From Lacibacter sediminis (GTDB lineage Bacteria; Bacteroidota; Bacteroidia; Chitinophagales; Chitinophagaceae), in NCBI RefSeq assembly GCF_014168535.1, contig NZ_CP060007.1, forward strand, positions 1,488,001 to 1,552,000: a stretch of 64,000 bases of DNA, in the 5' to 3' direction. The first letter of the stretch is position 1; each line of letters begins with the position of its first letter. The notes under the pieces were generated by a model. The model ran no database searches. It worked only from the letters and a program-made list of their open reading frames with translations, and was not told the origin of the DNA. The position numbers and the translations under genes are program-made. Below are positions 11,482 to 20,573 of the stretch, piece by piece.

Positions 11482-12147
11482 ATGCAAACATATGTTGTAA
11501 TTGTGGCCGGCGGTGCCGGTAAACGAATGGGTTCTGTCCTTCCTAAACAATTTCTACTCTTAAAGAATAAGCCTGTCTTATACTATACCATCGATGCTTT
11601 TCTGAAAGCATTGCCTGATTGTAAAGTGATCGTGGTATTGCCGGAAGAACATTTGGAGTTGGGCAAAGAGATCATCGATGGTTTTTTTGATGCGCAACGC
11701 ATACAACTTACTGTTGGTGGCGAAACACGTTTTCATTCTGTGCAAAATGGGTTAAAGCTGATCGAAGAAGAGTCGATTATTTTTGTACATGATGGAGTGC
11801 GTTGCCTGGTAAGTGAAGAATTGATTCAACGTTGTTATGCTGCTGCGTCGGAAACAGGTAGTGCTATTCCTGCAGTTGAATGTCGTGACAGTGTGCGGAT
11901 GATCACTGAAGAAGGAAATGATCCTGTTGACAGAAGTAAACTACGATTGGTGCAAACACCGCAAACTTTTCATAGTAAAATATTACTTCCTGCCTTTGCT
12001 ATCGATTACAAAGCATGGTTTACCGATGAGGCAAATGTTGTGGAAGCTTTTGGTTTGAAAGTAACACTTGTACAAGGAGAAGAAACGAATATTAAAATCA
12101 CGAACCCGATCGACTTGGTGATAGCAGAGAATATACTGGAAGCGTAA
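11482..12147 (+). CDS. ispD: 2-C-methyl-D-erythritol 4-phosphate cytidylyltransferase
   Basis: IspD transfers CMP from CTP to methylerythritol phosphate in the MEP pathway for isoprenoids. The 221-residue length is usual. The nucleotide-binding loop VAGGAGKRMGSVLPKQF at the N-terminus matches the G-G-x-G-x-R-M-x-x-x-x-P-K-Q pattern. VHDGVRCLV supplies the conserved Asp and Arg, and RLVQTPQTF is the typical substrate-binding segment. The C-terminus TNIKITNPIDLVIAE is the standard ending of the family. Confidence is high. Confidence 0.95.
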   Translation: MQTYVVIVAGGAGKRMGSVLPKQFLLLKNKPVLYYTIDAFLKALPDCKVIVVLPEEHLELGKEIIDGFFDAQRIQLTVGGETRFHSVQNGLKLIEEESIIFVHDGVRCLVSEELIQRCYAAASETGSAIPAVECRDSVRMITEEGNDPVDRSKLRLVQTPQTFHSKILLPAFAIDYKAWFTDEANVVEAFGLKVTLVQGEETNIKITNPIDLVIAENILEA

Positions 12148-12200
12148 AATGTTTTAAGGCTGCTTGTTTAAGTCAATCTCGACTATCGCTGATTGACTGT

Positions 12201-12243
12201 ACCGTCCTTCGACTCCCGCCTATTGCGGGACAGGTTCGCTCAG
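12201..12243. repeat. REP-like palindromic intergenic element
   Basis: Between the convergent ispD and FemAB-like genes lies a GC-rich hairpin (TCCCGC, five-base loop, GCGGGA at 12214-12230). It is flanked by CCTTCGAC on one side and GGTTCGCTCAGGA on the other. The layout resembles repetitive extragenic palindromes of Bacteroidota genomes and may also act as a bidirectional terminator. Only one copy is seen in this window. Confidence 0.4.
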
Positions 12244-12267
12244 GACTCATTATTCATCATTCATCAC

Positions 12268-13185
12268 TCATTCCTTCAACCACTTCAATAATTTCGGTAA
12301 GCGGTTCATGCGCAACGCAGGATATCGTTCTTCTATAGCGCCATAGCTGCTATAGAAAAATGCCAGATTGCGGATATCACTTCCTTCAAAATCAAGTATT
12401 GTATTTGTGCCGGCATGAGTTGCTATAAAACGGTCGATGAGATAATGCGAAGCGCCTAATGTTTTTCCATTTGGGTGATTGCCGACAAGGATATAATACC
12501 AGCGATTGTGAGAATGAAGAAATACGGCAGATGCAAGCAGTTGGTTAGTGTTATTATAAATACCCAACGTTTCTGCAAGCTGTTTGTTCTTAGCTAAATC
12601 AAACAAGCTTTTAAACCGATCCAGTTGTTCATCACTGATTGCTGAAACACGTTGCATCGTTTCTTTTGCCAGTGCAATAATGTCTTCTACGGGAATATTT
12701 TGTTTTGCAACCAAACCGCTTTGTTCTGCTTTCCTGATGTTTCGTTTCAGGTTGGTTCGGTATTGCTCTGCTATTTCAGTGTAAGGGTTATTTAATGGAA
12801 GTATAAAGTTCAGCCGTTCCGTTAACTGAAAGCCTTCGACAGGAAAAAGGTTGTTGTGATTAAGGTAAATGTCAATGTAACGTAAACGCTTCGGTATTTT
12901 TTTCAGGAATGCTTCTGTTACTACGGCATTGATTTGATTTTTTGAAAAGATGCCGAGGCTTGCACAGAAATAAGGTTGAAAAAGATAATGAATGCCGTAT
13001 TTCTTATTCCATGTAAGCGGCATGATGGTTTCATAGTCATTCAACACTAAAGCATCCCAATGATCAGCCATTGTATCAAGATACCAGGAGTAAGCATAGA
13101 TCAAACCATTTTCTGCGTGTTGCACACAGTTATCCCATTTTTGCTTATCAATTTCAGCGTGTGATATGTACTTGATCTGTGGCAT
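12268..13185 (-). CDS. FemAB/GNAT-like acyltransferase, function unknown
   Basis: A 305-residue protein with the two-lobed GNAT arrangement of FemAB-like (BioF2-like) proteins. The N-terminal half contains PLTWNKKYGIHYLFQP. The C-terminal half contains LLASAVFLHSHNRWYYI and then GASHYLIDRFIATHA, with FEGSDIRNLAFFYSSYGA, a pattern common in FemAB-like proteins of exopolysaccharide and peptidoglycan contexts. The substrate cannot be read from the sequence. Its ATG overlaps the TGA of the upstream M1 peptidase by one base (TGATG), so translation is probably coupled to that gene. Confidence 0.65.
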   Translation of the reverse strand: MPQIKYISHAEIDKQKWDNCVQHAENGLIYAYSWYLDTMADHWDALVLNDYETIMPLTWNKKYGIHYLFQPYFCASLGIFSKNQINAVVTEAFLKKIPKRLRYIDIYLNHNNLFPVEGFQLTERLNFILPLNNPYTEIAEQYRTNLKRNIRKAEQSGLVAKQNIPVEDIIALAKETMQRVSAISDEQLDRFKSLFDLAKNKQLAETLGIYNNTNQLLASAVFLHSHNRWYYILVGNHPNGKTLGASHYLIDRFIATHAGTNTILDFEGSDIRNLAFFYSSYGAIEERYPALRMNRLPKLLKWLKE

Positions 13186-16022
13186 CAGTAGGGCATGCGG
13201 CGGTCGATCTTTTTCAAACTGAAGTTTTGAATATCGATTGTGAATGAAATGTTCTTGAGGAAACGTTTTTCGGTTATTGTTGACAGGAAATAATCTTTAT
13301 AAGGTTTGCTGTACAGCAACGGCGCATAAATATTAACCGTGTTCTTCAGTAACGACAGTTGTAACCCTGCATTGTATAATACTTTGCTTCCTTCTGCATT
13401 GGCTTTCCATGCATCAGCGTAAGTACCAATATCCATGTACAGTTTCAGTGGAACACGAAAGGGAAGTATATTCAGAATATTGATCTGATCAGGAATGTCT
13501 GTTGAAAAATTAAGTGCCATCAGCCAATCATCTGTCTTGCCGATTTTATTCGCCAACAGATCAGTACGCACTTTAAAGCCACCATCACGCATCATCATTT
13601 GCTGACTGGCGAAGCCCTCAAATTCATTACGTCCTGCAAAGTAATTGCTGTACGTATAATCTTCATAGCCTTTTGGCGCCGACAAATTCAAATGATAGGG
13701 ATCTGTACCAAACTGTTTGCTGATGGTTCGTTCACCGAGATAAATAAATTTACCTGCAAACACCCGGATGTCTGCACCAAGTTTTTCATTGTAGTTAAAG
13801 TAGTAATTACCGGTAAATGCCAATCGCACAAAGTCTTTTGCCTGCTCAGCCATTAACTCACCACGATAGGGATAAAGAACTCTTTTGTCCTGTATCACAA
13901 AACGAAGCTGGTTCAAATAGCGGCTGGCACTTATCGTTGAAATTTTTGTAAAACGATCTCCATTTGGGAACGTATCGCTTTTGAAGCGAAGATCATCCTC
14001 ATCCAGTAAAAAAGTTTTCCATTGGATAAAACGTTCTCTTGTGCTTCTGGGGTTCTTTTCAGCAAATACGAATTTAAGAGTGGGCGATAGTTTCCTGAAA
14101 CCGGTAATGTATTTCTGATTCGCTGTATCAACAAAATCATTTGTGTTAAACTTCAATACATTTACTGCAAGTGTAATTCGTTGAAAAGTTTTTGCCGGAT
14201 ATATGGTATAGCTCATTCGTGCAAAACCATTCAGCTGTTTACTCTTGGTAGCGTACATAGGCGCTACAATAAACTGGAACTTTGTTGGCGGAAATGTATA
14301 GTTCGTTAAAGCAGCTCCGATCATGAATCCATCATACATATTAATTCCTGCAACAGGCGTAATGATCAGTGCATTTGTTGTGTTGGTATTATTTGCTGCA
14401 AGCAATGAAAGGCGAAGTTTCTTTTTTTCGGGTGGTTGCAAAGAACTTTCCTGGTGTAGTAATGCAAAAACAGAATCAAGATTTTTTCCACTGCTTTGTT
14501 CAAGCACAGCTTTCAGATCAGAAGGATAAGGGTGCTTAAATTTCCATTGCTGAAAATATTGCTGCATTGCTTTACTGAGTGCTTCCTTGCCCAGTTCGTT
14601 TTCCAATAACTGCATGAACTGTGCACCTTTCTCATAAGCGATCAATGAATAATTAGCTTCAGTCAAACTATCTGCTGTTGTACTTAATGGCTGTGCAAGA
14701 TGTAAGCGTTCAAACGTTTCAAGGAACATTGCTTCATCTGCTTTTAACTGAACAGTTTTTTTCTTTTTAGCGATTGGCTTATAACGACTCAACTCTTTTT
14801 CAAACCACTTATCATAGTAACTGTTGACGCCTTCATCAAACCAGGGATAAACCTGTTCGTTATTGGCGATCATTCCCTGGAACCAGTTATGCCCAACTTC
14901 GTGTTCAATAACACTTTCCAGTGCTTTTTCATTTGCCATTGGAGAAATGGAGGTAATACATGGATATTCCATGCCTCCTTGAAAGCCCATCTTTGCTTCT
15001 ACAGCAGCAACTGTGTTGTAAGGATATTCGCCAATCGTATTACTTCTGAAACGAACCGCATCTTTTATCATTCGTGTACTGTTCTTCCAAACAGATTTAC
15101 TTTCTGCTGAAAAGGCAGTGAACACATCAACAACCCGGTTATTGTTTAACTGAATGGTGTCATAACGAACAAGATATTTTTTATCAGCAAACCATGCAAA
15201 ATCGTGAATATTGGTTTGTGTATAGAAAAGTGTTTTTGTTTCCTCTTTATTTGCAATAACCGGTAGAGGCTTGGTTGTTTTTTTTGTTGTCGGCGCAGGC
15301 TTTTTTGTTTTAATGATTTTTTGGGGCTCATCAACCTTTGCTTTGTCTTTCAGCCATTGCAATTCTTCAATGGTTTGCAAGTTGCCTGTGCTGAGTACCA
15401 CATAACTCTTCGGCACTGTGATCTTTACTTCATAATTGCCAAAATCGCTATAAAATTCTCCCTGGTCTAAGTAAGGCATCGGGTGCCAGCCATAACGGTC
15501 ATACACAGCCGGTTTCGGATACCATTGCGTTACCTGGTAACTTTTGCCAATGTGCCCGCCTCTGGAAAAATTCTTCGGCAACTTTACATGAAAGGGAGTT
15601 GTGAGTTCAATGGATGCGCCCGGTGCCAATGGTTGTGGCAATACCACTTTAATGATATCGATATGCTGGGGATGATCTTCTGTTTTTGCAAGCACGGAGT
15701 TTACACGAAAATCGAGACGGTTGATATAGCCACGGTCTTCACTATTGGAGAAATAAAAATCTGTACGACCGTTTTCGAGCAATTGGTCACTGAAAGCCGT
15801 TCTGTCTGTGCGATACGCATTGGGCCATAAATGAAACCAGATGAACCTTAATGTATCAGGCGAGTTATTGATGTATTCAATTTTTGCAAAACCGTCTAAA
15901 TTATGTTCTGCATCGTTGAGCGTAACATCAAGTTTAAAATTAACCTGCTGCTGCCAGTATGTTTGCTGGGCATGCAGAGAATGGGTGACGATTAGCAGCA
16001 GGAGGGAAAGGATATATTTCAC
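13185..16022 (-). CDS. M1-family metallopeptidase fused to a probable outer-membrane beta-barrel
   Basis: A 945-residue protein with a signal peptide (residues 1-18, ending HSLHAQ). The peptidase part (to about residue 540) contains the GGMEY motif at 349-353, zinc site HEVGH at 374-378 and Glu397 eighteen residues on, the M1 gluzincin signature. The remaining 350-400 residues alternate short amphipathic strands with turns and aromatic residues (for example MYDGFMIGAALTN), which suggests an outer-membrane barrel that would anchor the enzyme at the cell surface; that part is inferred. The start is GTG. It has its own likely promoter and a one-base overlap with the downstream acyltransferase-like gene. 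It is a paralogue of the next gene upstream. Confidence 0.85.
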   Translation of the reverse strand: MKYILSLLLLIVTHSLHAQQTYWQQQVNFKLDVTLNDAEHNLDGFAKIEYINNSPDTLRFIWFHLWPNAYRTDRTAFSDQLLENGRTDFYFSNSEDRGYINRLDFRVNSVLAKTEDHPQHIDIIKVVLPQPLAPGASIELTTPFHVKLPKNFSRGGHIGKSYQVTQWYPKPAVYDRYGWHPMPYLDQGEFYSDFGNYEVKITVPKSYVVLSTGNLQTIEELQWLKDKAKVDEPQKIIKTKKPAPTTKKTTKPLPVIANKEETKTLFYTQTNIHDFAWFADKKYLVRYDTIQLNNNRVVDVFTAFSAESKSVWKNSTRMIKDAVRFRSNTIGEYPYNTVAAVEAKMGFQGGMEYPCITSISPMANEKALESVIEHEVGHNWFQGMIANNEQVYPWFDEGVNSYYDKWFEKELSRYKPIAKKKKTVQLKADEAMFLETFERLHLAQPLSTTADSLTEANYSLIAYEKGAQFMQLLENELGKEALSKAMQQYFQQWKFKHPYPSDLKAVLEQSSGKNLDSVFALLHQESSLQPPEKKKLRLSLLAANNTNTTNALIITPVAGINMYDGFMIGAALTNYTFPPTKFQFIVAPMYATKSKQLNGFARMSYTIYPAKTFQRITLAVNVLKFNTNDFVDTANQKYITGFRKLSPTLKFVFAEKNPRSTRERFIQWKTFLLDEDDLRFKSDTFPNGDRFTKISTISASRYLNQLRFVIQDKRVLYPYRGELMAEQAKDFVRLAFTGNYYFNYNEKLGADIRVFAGKFIYLGERTISKQFGTDPYHLNLSAPKGYEDYTYSNYFAGRNEFEGFASQQMMMRDGGFKVRTDLLANKIGKTDDWLMALNFSTDIPDQINILNILPFRVPLKLYMDIGTYADAWKANAEGSKVLYNAGLQLSLLKNTVNIYAPLLYSKPYKDYFLSTITEKRFLKNISFTIDIQNFSLKKIDRRMPY

Positions 16023-16036
16023 TCAATGGGTTTTCT

Positions 16037-16044
16037 CAAAAATA
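16037..16044 (-). promoter_or_regulatory. -7 promoter element of the M1-barrel gene
   Basis: On the minus strand TATTTTTG perfectly matches TAnnTTTG, 14 bases before the GTG start. It lies in the short gap between the two M1 peptidase genes, so the second gene need not depend on read-through. Confidence 0.4.
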
Positions 16045-16064
16045 ACATCTTCTTTCCGTTACAC

Positions 16065-17636
16065 CTATAGTTTGCTCCGCTGTTTTAAAAGTTCAAAGTA
16101 AGCATCAAGATTTTTACCGCTCACTTCTTCCAGCACCTGCTTGAAATCTTCGGGATAGGGGTGGCGGAATTTCCACTTATCGTAATAGGTATGAATGGCC
16201 TTTTCAAACACTTCGCTCCCAAGTCCCTGTTCAAGCAAATATGCCCAGATGGCGGTTTTCAGATAAACGACCATGCCATATTCATCTTTGGTCTTGAATT
16301 TTTCAGAAGCTGTTTCTATTGCTTCGTTCATTGGTAATTCATTCAATGCATTGTAAACAATACCAAGAAATTCTGAAGGACCACGCTGTTTCAATTCAGC
16401 TGGCAAAGAGTTGCCAAATACAGAATTACTCCTGTATTTTTCTGCTTCGTAACGGAACTGGAAGAACGTATTCAATCCTTCATCCATCCACGCATGTAAG
16501 CGTTCATTGCTGCCGAGTATTCCATAAAACCAGTTATGCCCCACTTCATGTGTGATCACTGCATCAAGTGTTTCTTTATCTGCAGATGGACTTGTAATGA
16601 GCGTTACCATCGGGTATTCCATTCCTCCACTCGATACATTGCCTGGTCCTTCAACTGCATTTACTGTCGGGTAGGGATACTCGCCGATCCATTTTGAATA
16701 GTTACGCACAGCATCTTCTACATGATCAACACTATTGCTCCATTGCGTATTTGCATTATTAGTGAAGAATGTAAATGCATCAACTATTTTACCGGAAGCA
16801 AGCGCAAGCGTATCGTATTGCACAATAAAATCATTATCGGTAAACCAAGCAAAGTCATGTACGTTTTCAGCTTTGTATTGAAGCGTTTTTGTTGGAGTAG
16901 ATGTATTCACAGTATAACGCTCAAAATCTTTCGTACGTGTTTTGTTTACTTTGCCTGCTGCTTTCAGCTTCTGTAATTCATCTTCAGTTTGTAATGAGCC
17001 TGTTGCTGCTACAATGTAGTTGGATGGCACCGTGATATTTACGTTAAAAGAACCAAACTCGCTGTAATATTCACCCATATTCAAATAAGGCATAGGATGC
17101 CATCCTTTCCGATCGTATACAGCAGGCTTTGGATACCACTGACAAACGGCAAACGCATCATCAATAAAACCACTTCTTGAAAAGTAAGTCGGGAACTTTA
17201 CATAGAATGGAGTTGTGATGTTGATTTTGTTACCCGGAAGCAATGGTTGTGGAAGAATCAGCTTAACGATGTCAATATTTTCTTTATCTGCTTCTACTTT
17301 TATCGATTGGTCATTGATCTTGAAATTAAGACTATCGATATATCCTTTATCTGCTTTTTTAAACTTGCTTAACCCTGCTTTGTCGCCTTCTTTGTATTGG
17401 TTATACAAGGCTGTGCTGTTGTTCTTGTAAGCATTTGGCCAAAGGTGAAACCAGATATAGGTAAGTGTATCAGGAGAGTGGTTGATATATTCCAACTGCT
17501 CAAACCCGTTAATAGATTTATCAGCAACATTCAGTTTAACATCAATAGTGTAATGTACTTCCTGTTGCCAGTAATTCTGCTGTGCAGATGCATTTATAGA
17601 TGTGAGTGTAAGAATAAGAATGGCAAGTCTTTTCAT
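16065..17636 (-). CDS. M1-family metallopeptidase (secreted)
   Basis: A 523-residue aminopeptidase-like protein with a signal peptide (about residues 1-18, ending NASAQ). It has the substrate motif SSGGMEYP (about 336-342), zinc motif HEVGH at 363-367 and Glu386 in MDEG. The N-terminal 200 residues closely follow those of the downstream 945-residue protein (shared IWFHLWPNAY, QWYPKPAVYD, GWHPMPYL), so the two arose by tandem duplication. Unlike its neighbour it stops right after the peptidase and short helical domain, with no barrel. It probably trims peptides in the periplasm or outside the cell. Confidence 0.9.
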   Translation of the reverse strand: MKRLAILILTLTSINASAQQNYWQQEVHYTIDVKLNVADKSINGFEQLEYINHSPDTLTYIWFHLWPNAYKNNSTALYNQYKEGDKAGLSKFKKADKGYIDSLNFKINDQSIKVEADKENIDIVKLILPQPLLPGNKINITTPFYVKFPTYFSRSGFIDDAFAVCQWYPKPAVYDRKGWHPMPYLNMGEYYSEFGSFNVNITVPSNYIVAATGSLQTEDELQKLKAAGKVNKTRTKDFERYTVNTSTPTKTLQYKAENVHDFAWFTDNDFIVQYDTLALASGKIVDAFTFFTNNANTQWSNSVDHVEDAVRNYSKWIGEYPYPTVNAVEGPGNVSSGGMEYPMVTLITSPSADKETLDAVITHEVGHNWFYGILGSNERLHAWMDEGLNTFFQFRYEAEKYRSNSVFGNSLPAELKQRGPSEFLGIVYNALNELPMNEAIETASEKFKTKDEYGMVVYLKTAIWAYLLEQGLGSEVFEKAIHTYYDKWKFRHPYPEDFKQVLEEVSGKNLDAYFELLKQRSKL

Positions 17637-17669
17637 CTGTTATAAATTAGAGTTGACGGTTTATATTTC

Positions 17670-19085
17670 TTATCTGCCTTTGCCTAAAAAGATCAGGCGA
17701 ATAGTATGAATGATGATCTTTATGTCAAGCGCAAGCGAAATATTTTCAATATAGATGAGATCATATTTACTGCGTTCGATCATCTGTTCTACATTCTCCG
17801 CATAACCAAATTTCACCATGCCCCATGAAGTGATGCCGGGCTTTACTTTTAACAGATATCGATAATAAGGAGCACTTGCAACTATCTGGTCAATATAGAA
17901 TCTGCGTTCAGGTCTTGGCCCAACCAAACTCATTTCTCCCTTGAGAATATTCCAGAACTGGGGCAATTCATCTAACCGCCATTTACGCATTACTTTACCC
18001 CAGGATGTAATGCGTTGATCAGTTTCTGATGATAGTGCCGGCCCGTTTGGTTCTGCACCAACGATCATGGAACGGAATTTATGAATATAAAAAGGCTTGC
18101 CTTTTAAACCGATTCTTTCTTGTGAATAAAACACGGGCCCTTTTGATGACAGTTTTACTTTAATGGCTACAAACAGTAAGAGTGGCGATAACAATATCAG
18201 CGAAAGTAGAGACGCAATGATATCCATTAAACGTTTAATGTTTTGCTGCCACTCACTCATCATGCCGGTGTGCAGATCAATGAGCATTGCACCAAATACA
18301 TTGCTGGTACGAACTGAACCGGAGAGAATGTCAATGGTATTTGGCAAGAGTTTAATACTTACATCATGTTCACTCAAAATGCTAAGCGATTCTTCGAGCA
18401 ATTGCCGTTCTGATTCTTCAGTAGCAATGATCACCTGTTCAATCCTGTGATTCCTGATCACATTTGGCAGATCTGACAGCTTTCCCAATGCAGGTAAATA
18501 TTTGCTGAGGCCATTTGAGCTGATGTCGCCGGGGTAAAGGAATCCTGAAAAATGAAAGCCTTGTGTTTCGCTGCTTTCTTTAATGTCTTTGTAAAGTTTG
18601 ATGGCGCTTTGCTTTGCACCAATGATAAGCGTGTTGATCTTTACATTTCCTGCCAGAAACTGTTGTTTGATATTGGTAAGAATGATCCAACGAAGCAACC
18701 AGGTAGAACTGAATTGCAGACCAAAAAGCAAGATCGATTCTTTGTAATAAAACGTATATGAAATAATACGATCATCGAGCAACAATGCAAAGAAGAGGAT
18801 CACGCACCCAAGCAGACAGCAAAAAAAAGTAGTGGTGAGTTCCTGTAATCTTGATTTGCTGTATAAATTTTTGTACGTGCCAAATAGGTGATACAATACC
18901 AGCCAGAATACCGGGACAAGCAATATGCCCGCAAAAAAACGACTGTCAAATACCTGATCAAATAATGTGGATGCTTCGCCAAGTATCACCCGCCGTAACA
19001 GGTAAAACAATCCCCACGCAAACGTTGCAGAAAGCCAATCGGCAGCAACATACCAGCCAATATGTATCCGTGGTGTTTGGTTCAT
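17670..19085 (-). CDS. Exopolysaccharide polyprenyl-phosphate sugar-1-phosphate transferase (WcaJ/WbaP-like)
   Basis: A 471-residue polyisoprenyl-phosphate glycosyl-1-phosphate transferase that starts glycan assembly on undecaprenyl phosphate at the inner membrane. Four or five membrane segments occupy the N-terminal 140 residues, followed by a Rossmann-like CoA-binding domain (INTLIIGAK). After a further membrane stretch comes the catalytic domain with SKGPVFYSQERIG, YIHKFRSM, RKWRLDELPQFWNILKGEM and SLVGPRPE, all family signatures. The start ATG lies three bases after the stop of the upstream oxidoreductase gene, so the two form an operon. The sugar is not known. Confidence 0.92.
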   Translation of the reverse strand: MNQTPRIHIGWYVAADWLSATFAWGLFYLLRRVILGEASTLFDQVFDSRFFAGILLVPVFWLVLYHLFGTYKNLYSKSRLQELTTTFFCCLLGCVILFFALLLDDRIISYTFYYKESILLFGLQFSSTWLLRWIILTNIKQQFLAGNVKINTLIIGAKQSAIKLYKDIKESSETQGFHFSGFLYPGDISSNGLSKYLPALGKLSDLPNVIRNHRIEQVIIATEESERQLLEESLSILSEHDVSIKLLPNTIDILSGSVRTSNVFGAMLIDLHTGMMSEWQQNIKRLMDIIASLLSLILLSPLLLFVAIKVKLSSKGPVFYSQERIGLKGKPFYIHKFRSMIVGAEPNGPALSSETDQRITSWGKVMRKWRLDELPQFWNILKGEMSLVGPRPERRFYIDQIVASAPYYRYLLKVKPGITSWGMVKFGYAENVEQMIERSKYDLIYIENISLALDIKIIIHTIRLIFLGKGR

Positions 19086-19088
19086 GAA

Positions 19089-20060
19089 TTATACAGCAGT
19101 AGTACGCTGAATTTTTTGAAGTATCTGGTGTGCAACATCCATTGCTCTTAATCCATCCACTTCACTTACAGGTATAGGGTTATCATATAAGATGGCATCT
19201 CTGAAATGTTCAAGTTCCATTTTTATGGCATTCACTTCTTTCACAACCGGGTTAGAAATAGCGATTGTTTTCTTTCCATGGTTTGTTTCAATATCAAATG
19301 TAAATGCTTCTTTGTCGTCAGGATTTTTCATGCGGATGATCTCTGATTTCTTTTCAAGAAAATCGATACCGATATAAGCATCACGTTGAAACAAGCGGAT
19401 CTTCCGCATCTTCTTCATGCTGATGCGGCTGCTGGTGAGGTTAGCCACACAACCATTATCAAATTCAATACGAACGTTGGCAATATCGGGAGTGTCAGTC
19501 ATCACGGCAACACCATTGGCATATACATTCTTTACATCGCTTTTCACAAGGCTCATGATAATATCAATGTCGTGGATCATCAAATCTAGGATTACACTTA
19601 CTTCTGTTCCTCTCGGGTTAAATTGTGAAAGACGATGCACTTCAATAAACATCGGGTTTAATTTCAGATCTTTCACAGCGAGGAAAGCAGGATTAAACCT
19701 TTCCACATGACCTACCTGTAATTTAATATTCGCCTCACGCACCAGTTTAACCAGTTCATTCGCTTCATCCATAGTATTGCACATGGGCTTTTCCACAAAC
19801 ACATGCTTGCCTTTCCGTACGGCCAGCTGGCAAAGTTCAAAATGGTAATTGGTAGGGGCAACAATATCGGCTGCATCGCAGAGCGACATCAGCTCTTCAG
19901 GATCGGTATAACGTTGAAGCTGGTATTTCTCAGCCACGGCCTTTGCAGCTTTGTCGTTGGGGTCGTAAAACCCAACCAGTTCAACACCTTCAATTTCTTT
20001 CCAGTTGTTGAGATGAAATTTTCCGAGATGACCTGTGCCAAAAACAGCAATTTTGAGCAT
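19089..20060 (-). CDS. Gfo/Idh/MocA-family NAD(P)-dependent oxidoreductase
   Basis: A 323-residue dehydrogenase starting at ATG with MLKIAVFGTGHLGKFH; a TTG three codons earlier is rejected. The Rossmann motif GTGHLG lies at the N-terminus and the EKP motif of the family (FVEKPMCNT) near residue 90. The substrate-domain signature DLMIHDIDI lies around 160-170. These enzymes oxidise or reduce sugars and related compounds, and here the partner is the polysaccharide-initiating transferase encoded three bases downstream, so a nucleotide-sugar or glycan role is plausible. A TATATTTG promoter element lies 20 bases upstream of the start. Confidence 0.9.
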   Translation of the reverse strand: MLKIAVFGTGHLGKFHLNNWKEIEGVELVGFYDPNDKAAKAVAEKYQLQRYTDPEELMSLCDAADIVAPTNYHFELCQLAVRKGKHVFVEKPMCNTMDEANELVKLVREANIKLQVGHVERFNPAFLAVKDLKLNPMFIEVHRLSQFNPRGTEVSVILDLMIHDIDIIMSLVKSDVKNVYANGVAVMTDTPDIANVRIEFDNGCVANLTSSRISMKKMRKIRLFQRDAYIGIDFLEKKSEIIRMKNPDDKEAFTFDIETNHGKKTIAISNPVVKEVNAIKMELEHFRDAILYDNPIPVSEVDGLRAMDVAHQILQKIQRTTAV

Positions 20061-20080
20061 GTAATTCAATTAAGTAGGGG

Positions 20081-20088
20081 CAAATATA
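20081..20088 (-). promoter_or_regulatory. -7 promoter element of the oxidoreductase/transferase operon
   Basis: On the minus strand TATATTTG is a perfect TAnnTTTG match, 20 bases before the ATG of the Gfo/Idh/MocA gene. A convincing -33 element is not seen. Confidence 0.45.
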
Positions 20089-20124
20089 AACTATGGTTGT
20101 TATGGGGTTACCTGGTATTGTTCT

Positions 20125-20160
20125 TTTCGTAAAAAAAGATGAAAAACATTTTTTACGAAA
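20125..20160. other. Perfect 12-bp inverted repeat between divergent promoters
   Basis: TTTCGTAAAAAA (20125-20136) and TTTTTTACGAAA (20149-20160) are exact inverted copies separated by 12 bases. The pair lies between the minus-strand oxidoreductase promoter and the plus-strand tRNA-Asp promoter. It could be an operator or a bidirectional hairpin; the role is not known. Confidence 0.45.
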
Positions 20161-20173
20161 TATTCAAAACCCC

Positions 20174-20181
20174 TATCTTTG
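20174..20181 (+). promoter_or_regulatory. -7 promoter element of tRNA-Asp
   Basis: TATCTTTG matches the Bacteroidota -7 consensus exactly and sits about 60 bases before the mature tRNA-Asp 5' end, a suitable place for the tRNA promoter. Confidence 0.5.
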
Positions 20182-20240
20182 CCGTCCCGAAAAATGAATG
20201 ATAATTGATTCTTGATCAGGCATTCATGCATAGGGTAGTT

Positions 20241-20314
20241 GGATCGGTAGTTCAGTTGGTTAGAATGCCGCCCTGTCACGGCGGAGGTCGCGGGTTCGAG
20301 TCCCGTCCGGTCCG
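20241..20314 (+). tRNA. tRNA-Asp (GTC)
   Basis: A 74-base cloverleaf. The acceptor stem GGATCGG pairs with CCGGTCC, with discriminator G, which is the aspartate identity base. The anticodon stem CCGCC/GGCGG encloses the loop CTGTCAC with anticodon GTC at 20275-20277, and GGTTCGAGTCC forms the T-arm. No CCA is encoded. A tyrosine recombinase gene begins 260 bases downstream, so the tRNA 3' end is the probable attachment site of the following island. Confidence 0.97.
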
Positions 20315-20398
20315 CTTCTAAAAGACCAAAATTGCGCAAAAGCGAGCAGGGATGCGAATCTCAGAAAATAAATGCTCACCAAAACGCACAGACTCACT

Positions 20399-20431
20399 AA
20401 AAAGCTCACCAGAATATGGTGAGCTTTTTTT
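20399..20431 (+). terminator. Rho-independent terminator after tRNA-Asp
   Basis: AAAAAGCTCACC (20399-20410) pairs with GGTGAGCTTTTT (20418-20429) around a seven-base loop, with the T-tract continuing. It ends the tRNA transcript before the integrase gene. Confidence 0.75.
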
Positions 20432-20573
20432 GCGCCCTGCCTGATCGAAAGTATCAACTAAGATTATTCCGATCACAGGCAACCATCAGCCCCTCACCAG
20501 ATTGCTCATCGCTTCTCTATTCTGCCGCAAGGCTCAACGTGCATACTCAGGAAATTTGTAAAACAATTTGAGT

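Noticed and set aside
20260..20457. Open reading frame antisense to tRNA-Asp
   Set aside because: Its product end (TRTRDLRRDRAAF) is the usual by-product of reading a tRNA-Asp on the other strand; not a gene.
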